A stretch of 64,000 bases of DNA from Flaveria trinervia (GCA_025506515.1 CM046456.1:14704061-14768060), one strand, 5' to 3'; positions 1 to 12,029 are shown, numbered from the stretch's first letter. Program-made: numbers and translations. Notes: generated by a model not told the origin, from the sequence alone.

Positions 1-136
1 CAAAAGCATTTGTAAGGATATGAAAAGTTAGTTTTATGTTTCCGCTGCAATGTTTTATGAATGATTAAATGTAAAGTATATGTTTTATGTGCAATGATTT
101 ACCAACTGTAAGCGTCCCGGGAACAGGGCCTTACGA
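1..136 (+). repeat. 3' end of a Ty3/Gypsy-type LTR (partial)
   Basis: The segment ends in an LTR terminus (GGGAACAGGGCCTTAC) directly followed by a primer-binding site. About 45 bp of this terminus match the minus-strand terminus near 54995-55040, which has the same layout around GGGAACGGGGCCTTAC. The same Gypsy family is therefore represented at both sides of the window in opposite orientations. The rest of this LTR lies outside the window. The exact last base of the LTR is uncertain by 2-3 bp. Confidence 0.6.
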
Positions 137-138
137 GT

Positions 139-151
139 TGGTATCAGAGCC
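139..151 (+). promoter_or_regulatory. Primer-binding site of a plus-strand LTR retrotransposon
   Basis: TGGTATCAGAGCC is the usual plant LTR-retrotransposon primer-binding site, complementary to the 3' end of initiator tRNA-Met. It directly follows the LTR end. About 170 bp of leader-like sequence follow, with no gag. Near position 319 the sequence switches abruptly to a Copia-1 LTR fragment, so this Gypsy copy is truncated. Confidence 0.75.
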
Positions 152-318
152 AAAGTTTAAGTGAAATGGGTAAATTTTCAAAATAAACCTTAACTTGAAC
201 TGAGAATGGGACGGAAAGGGAAGGGATGCCAATCTGAGTAGCTGCGTGCCATTAGGTATTTTCGTAAAGTTAACCGGTATTACGTGCATATGGTATGTGG
301 TTATGTGTTGCTCTTAGA

Positions 319-613
319 GTTGTGACTTTATAGAGTTGCAGCGGAAAGGTATCCAACTTTATGTAAATTAAATCAGATAAAGCATGTATACTAAAATTCT
401 TCAGAAGAAATCTATCTTCAAGTGTTGGCTTCGGAAGACTTTGTCTGTGAAGCTTCGGAAGACTTCATCTTTGGCTTCGGAAGATTTCACACTAAGAATA
501 TTTCTATTGCTTGTGTGAAACTTCTGAAGCATTCTTTTTCAGTATCCATGTGCATGCATGCAGGAGAGACTTTGGTGTTTGGGTTGCATTAGCCTCTTCA
601 TATAATCTCTACA
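319..613 (-). repeat. Copia-1 3' LTR, truncated
   Basis: This segment aligns with 15476-15794, sharing motifs such as GTTGGCTTCGGAA and CATGTGCATGCATGCAGG. On the minus strand it starts TGTAGAGATT at 613. The part matching 14982-15475 (about 495 bp, downstream end of the LTR) is missing and is replaced by Gypsy leader sequence. CTTCGGAAG occurs at 429-437, 453-461 and 475-483. A weak purine tract (AGGAGGAGTT on the minus strand) lies just upstream of the LTR start. Confidence 0.8.
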
Positions 614-784
614 AACTCCTCCTAGGCTGATGCTACCAAAACACTTGAAGACTTCAAATATTGATAGTCCTCATCAAAATAATGACCATCCTTTCTTCAT
701 GAGATGATAAGGATCCCTCAGACTATCAAAGTGTCATCTCATGTCAAAGAGATTATGCAGAGGCAGATTAAACATGTCTATTTG

Positions 785-3700
785 TCATGTGTAGACATCC
801 TCAATGTGATGATCTCCAATGACATGCCACCTTTCTAGATTTATGGTGTATGTCCAGGACAGGATGGGTCTTCCTGATGCTAGAGGAGCTGCTTGATTTG
901 GAGATGATGGAGCATCCTCTGGCTGCACATCCTTAGGATGTTCTGACTCATCCTGAGGTTCAGAGAAGGATGTTTCTTTCTTTTTCTTTCTCTTTGGCTT
1001 TGAAGCCATCCTTTTCTTTCTTTTGGAGGGGAGTGTAAGTTAATCAACTCTCCAATCTTGATCTTCTGCTTGATTACCCATATATGCTCATCCATAGTGG
1101 ATAGAGACATAGGGCCAAGTCTCCTTCTGGAGAATCCATACAGCTTCAAGAAGCTCATCATCCTCTACCTATATGCAGACTTCTTCATGCTCTTGGATGA
1201 TGGCTCTTGACTTTGCAGCTTCCTCCCTTAGCTTCTTTTTAGTGTTCTTTCTTTCCTTGTCTATCTCAAGTTCAACTTGTTTGAGATACTCAAACTCAAC
1301 ATAGTCATAGGATAAGGGAAGAAGTGCATCTACCCTAATAGAGGCCTGTGGCACTCAGGTAGTTGATCATTTTGATCCTGTCTTCTTCTCTGTCTACCTG
1401 AGGTTCTTGTTGAACCACATCCTCATGTGCAGGACTTTCTTGAACTGGGGAGAGAGTAGGCACATGCTTATACAACCTTTTCTTTCTTCTTTCCTCTTTG
1501 ATTTGTAGCAGTAGCTCTGCATCTTCTGCCTCCTTCTTCTCTTTTGACCTTTCCATGTCAACCAGTTTATTTAATTCCTCTAAGGGGAGAGAAATGACAT
1601 TGTCAATGTCGTAGTTTCTGGTTTGCAAGTAATTGATCCTGACTGCCCTCAACTTATCATCTTGAGTGTTTGGTTTGGGGGTAGTCCGGATAGCAGTTTC
1701 CATGAGTCTTGCAGACCTAGAAGATGAACTTTCTCCCCTCAGCTTCCTTTTCCTCTCTCTCTCTCCTCCTCAATCTCCTCAAATATCATCTTTCTTTTCC
1801 CTTTGTCACTCACAGACCTTTGTGACTCAGGGTGGAGAGAGCTTTGGCCTTCATTGCTTGATGTAGCTTCTAAGCTCTGGCTAGAGAGAGGTTGAGAAGC
1901 ACCTTCACCAGCAGTTGTCTCAAAAAGGGTATGTATCTCTACAGCAGTTGATAATGATGAGACATGGCTCTCAGGTTCTGCCACTGGGCCTTCAGTCAAG
2001 GTTTCCCCTATAAAACTAATCTTAGGGTCTACCTCAACATCTAGTTGACCGATGGCTTTGCCTGATTGCCTTAGTCTCCTTCTGAAGCTGAACTCTGCAG
2101 TGATCCTATCTTGGATTCTTTGAACCAGCTTGACATCTTGTCTTGATTGGCTTTGATTGAAAAGTGGCATGTTGACTAGATCTAGACCTTCATAGAATTT
2201 CAAGGTCTGAAAGTTAAAGACCTCTTGCTTCCCTTGAACTCTAAGAATGATGAAAGTTAAAGACCTCTAAGAATTTCAAGATCCAGACCCTTAGTATTCC
2301 TTCCTCAAATAGACTCTGTTAGTAGGAGTCTATAGAGTCCACATCAATGTGAACTTGGGGAAGTTGCTGAGTGTGCACAATTGCAAGTGAGGATGGTGAG
2401 TCTCCAGTGTCCACACTCCTTGAAGAACTCTTAGGTTCTGTGACTGTAATGACTTGTCCTCTTTTTTGGTAGCATCACCCACTTGCATAGATGAGCTAGG
2501 AGTTAGGTCAATCACACTCATAGGTTCTTGTGTTCCTGGTTGAGCTCCTCTTAAAGGTCTCCTAGCTAGTTTGTCCTTGAGATAAGAAATCTCAAGTTAC
2601 TGATCATTGACCCTGTTTTGCAAGGTAGTCACTTGAGATTCAAGATGACTAACCTTGGAGACTAAATAGGTGCATGTTTGTGACAGTTTTTGCACCCTTA
2701 GTCTTAAATTCCCCTCATCTTCATCAGAAGAATCATTGGGGGATGAGAGAATTGGACCAAAGTCCTCACTCTCACCACCAGCTTCAGGTTCTTGGCTGTT
2801 GGATTTCCTCTGCTCACTGGTAGCCTCAGTTGAGGTGCCAATGGACAGAGTTGCCATGGTTGAGGTCTTAATGATGAAATCACTTGCAAAAGTGAGAGCT
2901 TCTTACATATGGACATCCTGAACAGGTTCAGATGTGTCCACCTTAGTAATGAGTGACTGATGTGGGCTAGAAGTAGTAGACTCATGAGCACTCATCTTTC
3001 ATTGAGTAGGGGAAAAGAAGAGAGAATCATGGTACTCACTGAAACCTAAATCTTTATCAGTATAGAAGTCAAGGTTAGGGATTGGTTGGTTTGAGTCCAA
3101 AGGTTGGGATGGTAACTGTCTCCTGGAGGTTGATCACTGAGTGTTGAGACTCAGAGTGATAGCTTAAGGCATTTGGGCTTATGAGCTCATCAGGCTGAGC
3201 ATGAGGAACCTTAGCATTGATCATTAAAAGAATGGGAGTGGTGTGCTCCTCTGGAGAAGTAGGAGCTCCAGTGTCCACTTCTTCCTGTGTGGGTGAGTAT
3301 ATAGGGGCCTGCACAGACTGAGTAGTCTGAGTAGGGGTTCGTTTGTGTTTTCTTTGGTAGGTGAGTGGTGATTTGTCGTTGTTGAGGTGGTTGGGATGTA
3401 GAAGGTGTGGGTTCAACACTAGTTGGTGCTGCTAGGTTGTCATCTTGAGCAATGAGCTCTAACATTTTTAGGACAAGGGTTGTTTCTACCCCAGAGAAGC
3501 CAACAATAGGCTTTCTCAATACTTTAAAGATGCTGGGCTTCATCTGTTCCAATTTAGGAGTATTATCTGTTCCTCTTAATTATGAGCCCAGTTCACAGTT
3601 AAGAATGTATTAAACATATCTAGGGGAACATGTAGTACTCTAAGGAGTCCAAGTTTGCAAGCGGATTAGTGTAAGCATACTGAGAGTACCTAAACTTGAC

Positions 3701-4231
3701 TCCCTGAACCATCCCATGAACAATGAAGGAGAGATCTTCAAGAATCTGGTCCCATCCACCATGCTTGTTTGATAAGCTGTGGATAACCACATGGAGCAGA
3801 AATTTCCATTGGGATGAGACCTTCCTTTTCCGAAAGGTCTTGACAGAGCCATCTCCCTTATAGCCCATCTACACGAAGGACTGGTTAACAGCTCCTTTAG
3901 GGAAGAACACCTCACCTTCTTTATCATCCAGTTGAAGATGCATGTTGATGATGGCCGGAGTGATGAAGACTATTCTACCCTGCACTGTGGTAGACAATGC
4001 CTTCTCCCCATCCATGACGACCTCTTGGCAAGTCTTCCAAAATTCTAGCAGGTGATCTTTATAAAGTGTAGGATCAATGGTTAGGGAGGTGAAGTAGTTT
4101 GACAGAGCTAAGAAACGATAAACCTTTGAGAAATGAGGATCTTTCTCAGAGTGTAACAGAGCAACCTGGTTGTGTTGCTTGTGTAACTACATGAAAAAGT
4201 TTGGGTCATTTCTATGATGAAGGTTGGCCAT
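785..4231 (-). pseudogene. Copia-1 env-like / extra ORF region (broken)
   Basis: On the minus strand a reading frame starts with ATG at 4231 (MANLHHRNDPNFFM) and continues through several frames down to about 785. Segments include a conserved-looking N-terminal block at about 4231-3600, containing VMDGEKAL and ITPAIINMHLQLDD. Acidic and serine-rich middle parts lie at about 2597-2857 (SSPNDSSDEDE) with a short coiled-coil-like stretch. Charged Glu/Lys-rich stretches lie at about 1169-1703. A stop codon follows residue 14 and further stops separate the frames. In SIRE-type Copia elements an extra region sits between pol and the 3' LTR and is often called env-like; its function is not established. 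It could also be a captured host sequence. I saw no clear signal peptide or fusion motif. Confidence 0.6.
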
Positions 4232-4345
4232 TTTAAGAGAGCTTAAGGATGAAGAAAGATGAAAGAAAGTAATTTCAGAGAGAAATTTGGGCTTTTAGTT
4301 CTAGAGGAAAGAAGGAGATGATAGAAAGAGGGGGACACCCTTGGG

Positions 4346-4351
4346 TTTATA
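4346..4351 (-). promoter_or_regulatory. TATA-like box upstream of the Copia-1 env-like ORF
   Basis: The minus strand reads CCTATAAACCC, about 115 bp upstream of the env-like ATG at 4231 and just downstream (in sense) of a cluster of CTTCGGAAG palindromes. By analogy with Copia-3 and Copia-4 it may be an internal promoter. A single TATA-like match in AT-rich DNA is weak evidence. Confidence 0.35.
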
Positions 4352-4477
4352 GGACAAAGTTAATGAAAGAGGATAAACTTTGAAATCCGTAAGTCGGACC
4401 CACCTCTAAAAAAGTAGTTTGCTTTTGCTCAAAAAGTAGTTTTCTTGGAAGTCAAAAAGCTTTCGAAGGTAAATTAT

Positions 4478-4563
4478 CTTCGGAAGTTTTAATAAAAAAG
4501 CTTCCGAAGCTAAAACGACTTCGGAAGAATTCCAAAGTATTTTGAGAATTTTGCCTTCGGAAG
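4478..4563. repeat. Cluster of CTTCGGAAG palindromes in the Copia-1 spacer
   Basis: Four exact copies of the 9-bp palindrome occur at 4478-4486, 4501-4509, 4519-4527 and 4555-4563. Degenerate copies continue to about 4830 (for example TTTCGAAGG and CATCCAAAG). The same 9-mer occurs in both LTRs and in the gag region (12365-12373, 12383-12391, 12526-12534) of the same element. Confidence 0.8.
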
Positions 4564-4919
4564 AAAATTAAGACTTGAAAGTTTGTTCAAGGGAACAAAG
4601 CTTCCAAGAGTTAAGTTGCTTTAGAAGAAATTTGTCCTTGAAAACATATAAGTGCCTAAGCTTCGAAAGATATTTCAAAATTTTCATCCGAAGGTAAAAT
4701 TACTTGGACAGTTATCTATTTTAAAGGAATAAGTTTCTTCCGAAGGTAAAAACATATCTTCCAAAGAATCAAAATTTTCAGAATTCTAAGGAAAGTCCTC
4801 AAAAAGTTTTTCATCCAAAGAAAACAAGAGCTTATGAAGGTGATAAACTAGACAACTTAGGACACATAAATTTTAAGAAATAATAAGAATTAGTTTTAAG
4901 AAAATGATGTGCTTTAAAT

Positions 4920-5737
4920 TATACATATAAAACACATCAACTAGCACGGGGCCGTGCCTATTGAACACGGGGCCGTGTCCGACAAGCTCTAAGCGTACTA
5001 GCCGACAAAATTTTACGTACATTGTACTAGCACGGGGCTGTGCCTTTTAGGAATGGGACCATGCTTAAACACTCCAGAAAGCCTATAAATAGGACTTCAT
5101 TTGCAACTTTAAGAATAGCTTTTGGTAGGTGAAGTGATGGTGTTCCCTCTCGGGAACCCAACCTTTGGAGGTCCTTAGAAGGTTTTGGAGGTTCATTAAA
5201 AACTTAGAAGAAGCTTGGGATTGTCAAAACATCACCCATTGTGGATCATCGGTTTGATTATTATAATTTACTAATGATTTCATTACTATCTTTTATCTTT
5301 GTTGTTATGTTCAAGCTCATTATGAGCTAAACTTCATGTGTTATCCTAATTTAATGAAACTTATGTAATTTGTGATGAACTAATGTTGTGATAAATATTA
5401 TGTTAATGTTATGGTGGTCTTGGGAAAACTATTGATGGGTAGCATCTACATTCGAACGGGAAGTTATAAATTTATGATTTGTGATTGTGATTGTCATACA
5501 CTATTGAAAAATGTATGATCAACTTTCATTCGCGAAACCGGTCTTCATAATAAATCCATGGCTAATGAACTAGAAATGGTTATTAGAAATCATATCACTT
5601 TAACTTTCTGATCATTTGTGGGTTCCCTTTTATTAGTTAGAGAAATCTTTAGTATTTGTTATGGTTTTCTAAAATTAATGGTAAGTTAGGAAGGAACCTA
5701 ATCAACTCTCTTTTTAACATTAAGTTATGTTTTCAGA
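4920..5737 (+). repeat. LTR-like fragment with CACGGGGCCGTG palindromes and a TATA box
   Basis: Near-palindromes CACGGGGCCGTG occur at 4945-4956, 4966-4977 and, with one change, 5031-5042. TATAAATA follows at 5084-5091 in a CCTATAAATAGG context on the plus strand. Upstream motif cluster plus TATAAATAGG is typical of a U3-R boundary. I could not find its own termini. The Gypsy solo LTR at 5743 was inserted at its right side. No reading frame is convincing here. Confidence 0.45.
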
Positions 5738-5742
5738 AATCG

Positions 5743-8245
5743 TGTGACATCCGTCACCACAAGGTCCGTCAATTAACGTGATTATCCATTAACTTTTCTT
5801 TGATCGTTCATTCCTCATCTTTATTAACTCCTTGTGTGGATATCCTACTTGCTTTATTATCTTTGTGCTTGTGTTTCTTTCGTGAACGTGTGCTATGCTT
5901 AAAACTTTTACAAATTTCATCGTTATTATCACTAAATGTATATCGTTTTTATATAATAATATTATTATTGATAAAACCATTTTTAAGTACAAATTATAAT
6001 TTATTACACTTCCGTCATTAATATAACAAACACTTTTAAAGTCGTTTTCAACCGAAACAAACTTCGGTAACTCGGGGGCTAAGTGCAGAGACTAAAATTG
6101 ACATTTTGCAAACTTGGGATGGGTATAAAAACCCCATTTTCCCAGCCATTCCTCATTCTTCATCTTCTTCTTCTTCATTCTTCTACTCCATTTACAACTT
6201 CTTCTTGGCACCAAAACCGCCCCGTTCGTCTCGTTTTCGTCGTCTAAACTTCATCTACAACCTAGTCTACTCCATCCTTGCAGGTAGACGACTTTGGTTG
6301 TCCCTTTCTTGCTCGTTTTACTACTGTCCATTTCTAGGGTTTCGGGTGTTCGGGTCCAACCCGAACACATGTGGTTGCGTGGGTGCGTGTGATGTCTTTC
6401 TGCGTGTGCTTCTTGTTTGTGTGTGTTTTTTGTGTGTTTCTGGAAGATCTTGTTGTGTAAAACTCGTGCACAGGGCAGCCGGAGGCTAATCTGCACTTCT
6501 GCGGTCGCGATTCTACTGTTTGGGCGACTGGGTTGATCATGCGACTGAGCCGTGCGACTGTGTGTGTGCGTGCGATTGAGTCAATGCGTATGAGTGATGC
6601 ATGCGATTGAGTCAATGCGGATGAATGAGGTGTGCATTGAGTCAATGCTGATGAATGTGTGGGATTGTGCGTGTATCGCACAACTGAATGCCAATCGTAC
6701 GAATGAAGGTTCAGTCATACGAAAGTAGCTGATTGGTACGAATGAAGGTTGATTTGTGTGTATGGAGGTTAAGTCGTGCGATTGGGTGCTGTGTGGTACG
6801 ACTGGATGCTAGTCGTACGAATGAAGGTTCAATCGTACGAATGAAGCTGAATCAGACGAATGAAGGTTGATTCGTGCGAATGGAGTGTTGAGTCGAGCGT
6901 CTGGTCCTGTCATGTGATTGAAGATGTTTTGTGTGTGAATTTCCTTCTTGAATGTCATGTGATGATAAGGTAACATCAACACAATTGTCGTTGCTCGACC
7001 ACAATGATTAAAGTGAACACTATCAAGGCCACAAATACTATTCCAAATCAAATCAACCTAACATTTTACAATTATCAACAACCTATTTTTGACTACTAAT
7101 ATTTTACAAATATTTCTCTTATAATAATGGATCTTTTACACAATACCACCGGCAATGCCGATGGCTTCTAGTACTTGGATCTACATAAGATCTAATACAT
7201 GTGTCAGCTTGTGTGTGTTACGCGTGACCGAACCGATACAAGCCGAACCGACTGAACACTACTATTTGGTTCATACATATCATTAATGCTTAACAATAAC
7301 TGTCAATAGGTGTTTGACTGTTCATTACATACTACATTTGGGGAATTTTGATCATTCATACTTACCACTTAACAAGTGAGTTTCGTGGCCCCTTTTTATG
7401 CTTATACAACTTTTCAATCATTTACAAACATGGGGGAAAAGTATGCTCACCCGTTTTCTATGTTGTACAATTTACATACTTCGAATCAATGTGATACTGT
7501 TTTGTGAGTACTTATCTGATACATGCTTGGGTCTGCTATGTGGTTCTTTCTTTACAACATTTAATTCCAGTGTGGGAACCGACGGATAGGTATTGGTAGT
7601 ACTACTGGGTTGACACCCCCACCCTTGTTGTTGGTATACTAGTTAGTACCAACACTAGCCAGGAACGGGCCTTGGGTGAATATATTCGGACAAGATTCTT
7701 TGTGTACATCGTTAGGTTTGGTTGTAAAGCTCATGTCATGTGATTTTGCTTACTTATAACTGTATTCATAGTATTCTGCCACAATTTTTATACAGCATCA
7801 ATTACTTATTTACATTTAAACCTGCGAGCTCACCAACAAATTTTGTTGACCATTTGAGCATATCTTTTCAGATGATCATACTAATTGAAGATCTAGGTGT
7901 GCTGCCTTAGTGGAGACCCTAGGATGCATTTTGAGACTGAACATTGTCCTTTGGAACTTTGTTGTAGTTGCTTAATCAACATCTTACTTTTGTAACTTGT
8001 TCCCGGGTTGTGGGAAATACATTACAATGTTATCATCTTTGTTTATGTTAATCATTTAACATGTTTATGCTTATGGCTATGTTGTCGTGAATATTGACTA
8101 AACACGACACAAGTCTCCTTGTTGTCGGGTGTCGTCATGACACGCTTGTCATCATTATTATATTGCATCTCTATCGCTTACCATGTGTTATGACGATCCC
8201 GTCTCGTTACATCCTTGTGTTTTCGCTCTTAGCGGGGGTGTGACA
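5743..8245 (+). mobile_element. Ty3/Gypsy solo LTR, 2503 bp, with AATCG target duplication
   Basis: The segment starts TGTGACATCCGTCACC and ends GCGGGGGTGTGACA. It is flanked by identical 5-bp AATCG copies at 5738-5742 and 8246-8250. TG...CA ends, a 5-bp duplication and no internal coding region define a solo LTR left by LTR-LTR recombination. A TATA box (GGGTATAAAAACCCC) lies near 6123-6137 and is followed by a CT-rich leader. A degenerate array of (G/C)GTGCGA(C/T)TG and GTACGAATGAAGGTT motifs fills about 6500-6900. Short ORFs in this segment look spurious. Confidence 0.85.
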
Positions 8246-8250
8246 AATCG

Positions 8251-8784
8251 TATGTCAAATAGGTCACAAAAGATTTACCTACATTACTAGGGCTTTGATC
8301 TAAGCAGTATAACTCAGCCTGACAGGATCTAGTCACTACGACATCAGGATAGACGAGAAATCGTGCCAACTCATCTTTATAAACATTAACATATTTACAT
8401 TATTAAATATCTCTAATCACACCACCAATTCATCACAGTGACATAAGTGTAATCTAAATTACGATAACAGCCTTACTTCACTGAAAGAATCACCAAAAGT
8501 CTCAACCTATCTTTATTTATCTTTATCTATCTTTATTTATTGTTATCATATTTCACTTGTCATTTTCTAAAAACATAAAAGTGATAGTCAATTATGATGG
8601 TTGTTGAGTAGGCTTAGTGTGTCCACGGATTGATACTCGGTTCTTACCAACACTATATTATCTCACGACAGGTACACTTGCCTTTTATGTGTGTAGTTTA
8701 GTATTTATAATAACCAATTAAAACTGAATCTGTGCATAAAATATTTATCAAAATATGTATACTATCCGCACGCATCTGAAAAAC
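8251..8784. other. Copia-1 spacer downstream of pol
   Basis: This is non-coding sequence between the end of the RNase H domain and the nested solo LTR. It contains a short tandem run of TCTTTATTTATC/TTTATCTATC units at about 8505-8545. I see no gene. Confidence 0.5.
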
Positions 8785-10300
8785 CTACTCAAAGTTTATC
8801 ATCCCAATAGCTGATATTAGATATTTAAATCTCTGTGCATCAAAAGCCTTTGTAAACAAATCATTGTATTGTTCATTTGTGTGAACTTTGACTAGTTTAA
8901 TTAATCCCTTTTCAAAATTATCTCTAATTAAATGATACCTGATGTTGATGTGCTTTGTCTTTGAGTGCTGCACAGGATTCTCTATGATAGAGATAGCACT
9001 GTTGTTGTCTATGTGAATGGGAGTCTCCTTGAAGTTTAACCCATAGTCAAGCATTTGATTCTAAATCCAAAGCACTTGAGCACAACAACTTGCAGCAGCA
9101 ATGTATTCAGCTTCAGCAGTTGATGCAGAGACACATGATTGTTTCTTGCATTGCCATAGACAACCCTTCCACCAAGAAACTAGCATCCCCCAGATGTAGA
9201 CTTTGCAGTCATGTTGCAACCACCATTATCACTATTTGTATATGCATACAGATTGAAGTTATAATTCTTAGGATACCACATACCAAGTGTTGAAGCACCT
9301 TTAAGGTATCTTAGAATCCTTTCGACAGTGATATGGTGAGATATCTTAGGGTTGGCTTGATATCTTGCACAAATACATGTGGCAAACTTGATATCAGGCC
9401 TACTAGCTGTGAGATACATAAGAGACCCAATCATAGCCCTATATAAGTGTTCATCTACACACTCCCCCTCAAGATCAGGTCCAAGGGAGTGATTTCTAGC
9501 TATAGGTGTCTTAGTAATCTTACAGTCAGTCATATTGAATCTTTTGAGTATGTCTTGAACATACTTTGACTGACTAATGAAGATTCCATCCTCAACTTAC
9601 TTCACTTGAATTCCTAGAAAGAAATTGAGTTCCCCCATGGCACTAATTTCAAATCTGTCCTTTATCAGCTTCTCAAAGTCTTTGCAGAGCTTTGGATTAG
9701 TTGATCCACAAATGATGTCATCTACATACACTTGAACTAGCATTATGTCATTTCCCTATCCTTTGATGAAGAGAGTTCCATCTATTGTACCTCTTCTGTA
9801 TCCATGCTTGCAGAGATACTAAGACAGAGTCTCATACCATTTCTTGGGTGCCTGATGTAGCCCATAAAGAGCATTATCAAGCTTGCAAACATAATCAGGA
9901 TGATTAGGATCTACAAAACCAGGTGGCTGTTTGACATATACCTCCTCATCAATCACCCCATAAAGAAAAGCACACTTGACATCAAGTTGATAGACCTTGA
10001 AGTTCTTGGATGCAGCAAATGGCAAGAATATCCTAACAACTTCTAGTCTTGCTACAGGAGCATAGACATCAGTGCAATCAATTCCTTCTTCTTATGTGTA
10101 TCCTTGAACAACTAGTCTAGCTTTGTTTTTTATGAAAATGCCTCTATCATCCTTCTTGTTCCTAAACACCATTTGGTTCCAATAGTAGTCTTCCCATAAG
10201 GAAGAGGACAAAGGTTCCAAACTTTCTGTCTTTCGAATGAAATAGTACCTCTTGCATAGCTTCAACCCAACTTCCATCCTTTAGAGCCTCATTAACTTTC
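8785..10300 (-). pseudogene. Copia-1 reverse transcriptase-RNase H (broken)
   Basis: Minus-strand frames encode, in order, the EALKDGSWVEAMQE start of the RT region (about 10300), the QLDVKCAFLYGVIDEEVYVKQPPGF block (about 9990-9900) and the KLDNALYGLHQAPKKWYETL block. The catalytic YVDD motif is intact near 9740. RNase H-linked blocks follow (GSLMYLTASRPDI, then QHSKTKHINIRYHLIRD and YNDLFTKAFD at 8785-9054). These are hallmarks of Ty1/Copia pol. At least four frame changes or stops separate the pieces, so no active enzyme is encoded. It lies downstream of integrase in sense orientation, as in Copia. Confidence 0.88.
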
Positions 10301-11940
10301 TTTGGCTCTATCTGAGATAAGAAACAGGAGTGAAAACAAACATTTGCTTCATGGGTTTGTCCTCTTGTTCCTATCCCTGTGTCAACATCTCCAATGATGT
10401 TTGTAGTAGGATGGGACTTATGGATCCTTAGTTGATGAATCACAACAAGTTGCTGAGAGAGATCTAAATTAGAGAAATTTAGATCTGGCATTGACGTATC
10501 TCCCACTACATCAACACACTTATCAAGAGAGACTTGATCCAATGAGTGTGTGACATCATTGATGTTGTCATCTATGGAGTAGTTATCAACATCAAGAAAT
10601 TCTTGATCACTGTCACCACCACCATTGTTTTCTTCTGCATTTGAAATATCTTTATCTAGTTGTAGAACCTCTGAGCTGGAATTTAAAGACATCTCAGATG
10701 TATCAGCTGAATTTGTCATTATGGTGCTGATAGAAACCTCATTTGCAGAAATAGTTACAACTGGAGCTGAAGATGTATGGCTTGAAGGTCCTCTAAGCTC
10801 AAATCTTGGGTCATGATCAATTGTGGGTAAGATATCTGTAGATCCTGAAACATTCCCATAAGATTTGTTAAAACAGTTGGTAACTAAATCAAGATCAAAT
10901 AGCCAATAAGGACCAGAACCAACCATACAGGGTGTGTGTTCATTGAAAGTCACATTGGCTGACTCCTCAACAATTCTAGTTCTGAGATTGTATACTCTGT
11001 AAGCCTTAGCTTGAGAAGAGTATCCAATAACGTGTCCATCATCTGCTTTCTCAGCAAATTTAGCAATTTGATCTTTGGTATTCAAGATGGTGCAAGGACA
11101 TCTAATTGATTTGAGAAAACCAATGAAAGCTTTCCTCTTGTGCCAAAGTTCATAAGGAGTCTTGCCATGAGTCTTAACCACTAAAACTCTATTTTGCACA
11201 TAGTAGGAAGTGTTGACTGCCTCTGCCCAGAAGGTGATGAGCAGCTTAGAGTTAGACAGCATGCCTCTGTCTTGTAATACCCTTTTCATCATAAAATGTA
11301 TCAAGGATTTGGTTTTGAATCTAGTTCCCTGATGACATCTTATGGTTTTGACCTTGTGATTAGATTGATTCTCAATCTTTAGGATGAAATTCTTCATAAT
11401 CTCAGGGGTCTCATCCTTAGTTCTAAGAAAGAAAACCCACTTGAATCTTGTAAAGTCATATGTGATCACCAAACAATAAGAGGTCCTTCTTGGACTCATT
11501 TCAGTGGTGGGGCCAAAGAGATCCATATGTAACAAGTGTAGGGGTGTAGTGATGGAGTTTCTTTCCTTAGGCTTATGAGATACCTTGTGTCGCTTCCCTT
11601 TTAGGCATGCAACACAATGATCATCACTTGTAAACTCTTTCTTTGCATTCAAGTTACCAAATCATTCTTAATTAGTTTATTCATGTTCTTAAAGTTTGCA
11701 TGGCATATTCTTTTATGCCATAGGAAAGACTCATCACTACTGGCTTTAGACAAAAAGCATGAAACTTCTCTAGAGGGAGATGTTTCTTGCAAGTCCATCT
11801 TGTACATGTTCTCTTTCCTGGGGGCTCTAAGCAGGATATGCGCGTGAGGAATGACCACCCCAGGCTTGAGAAAAATGCACTCGTGCTCGGTAAAGAGCAT
11901 GTTATGACTCTAATCACAAAATTAGGATACACTCAAAAGA
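10300..11940 (-). pseudogene. Copia-1 integrase (catalytic residues lost)
   Basis: Upstream (11900-11650) is the GAG-pre-integrase zinc region, with WHKRICHANFKNMNKL followed by CVACLKGKRHK. The catalytic core begins LLHMDLFGP, supplying the first Asp. The second catalytic block reads IRCHQGTRF where the family normally has a DNGTEF-type sequence, so the second Asp is replaced by His. The segment that should carry the catalytic Glu (an NGVAERKN-type block) is deleted. The C-terminal part (YELWHKRKAF, then VIGYSSQAKAYRVYN) and an acidic Ser/Thr-rich linker run on to the RT region. The long open stretch (496 codons, 10162-11652) therefore does not mean function. Confidence 0.85.
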
Positions 11941-12029
11941 TTGTACCCAAGCTCCTTGACAAAGTTTACCTTTTCAATGCTGAGCTTACCATTTGTGACC
12001 TTGCCTCTTCCAAAAATGTAACCACCTTC

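Noticed and set aside
6106..6681. ORFs of 127 and 115 codons near a TATA box
   Set aside because: They lie wholly inside a solo LTR with proven target duplications. The TATA box is the LTR promoter.
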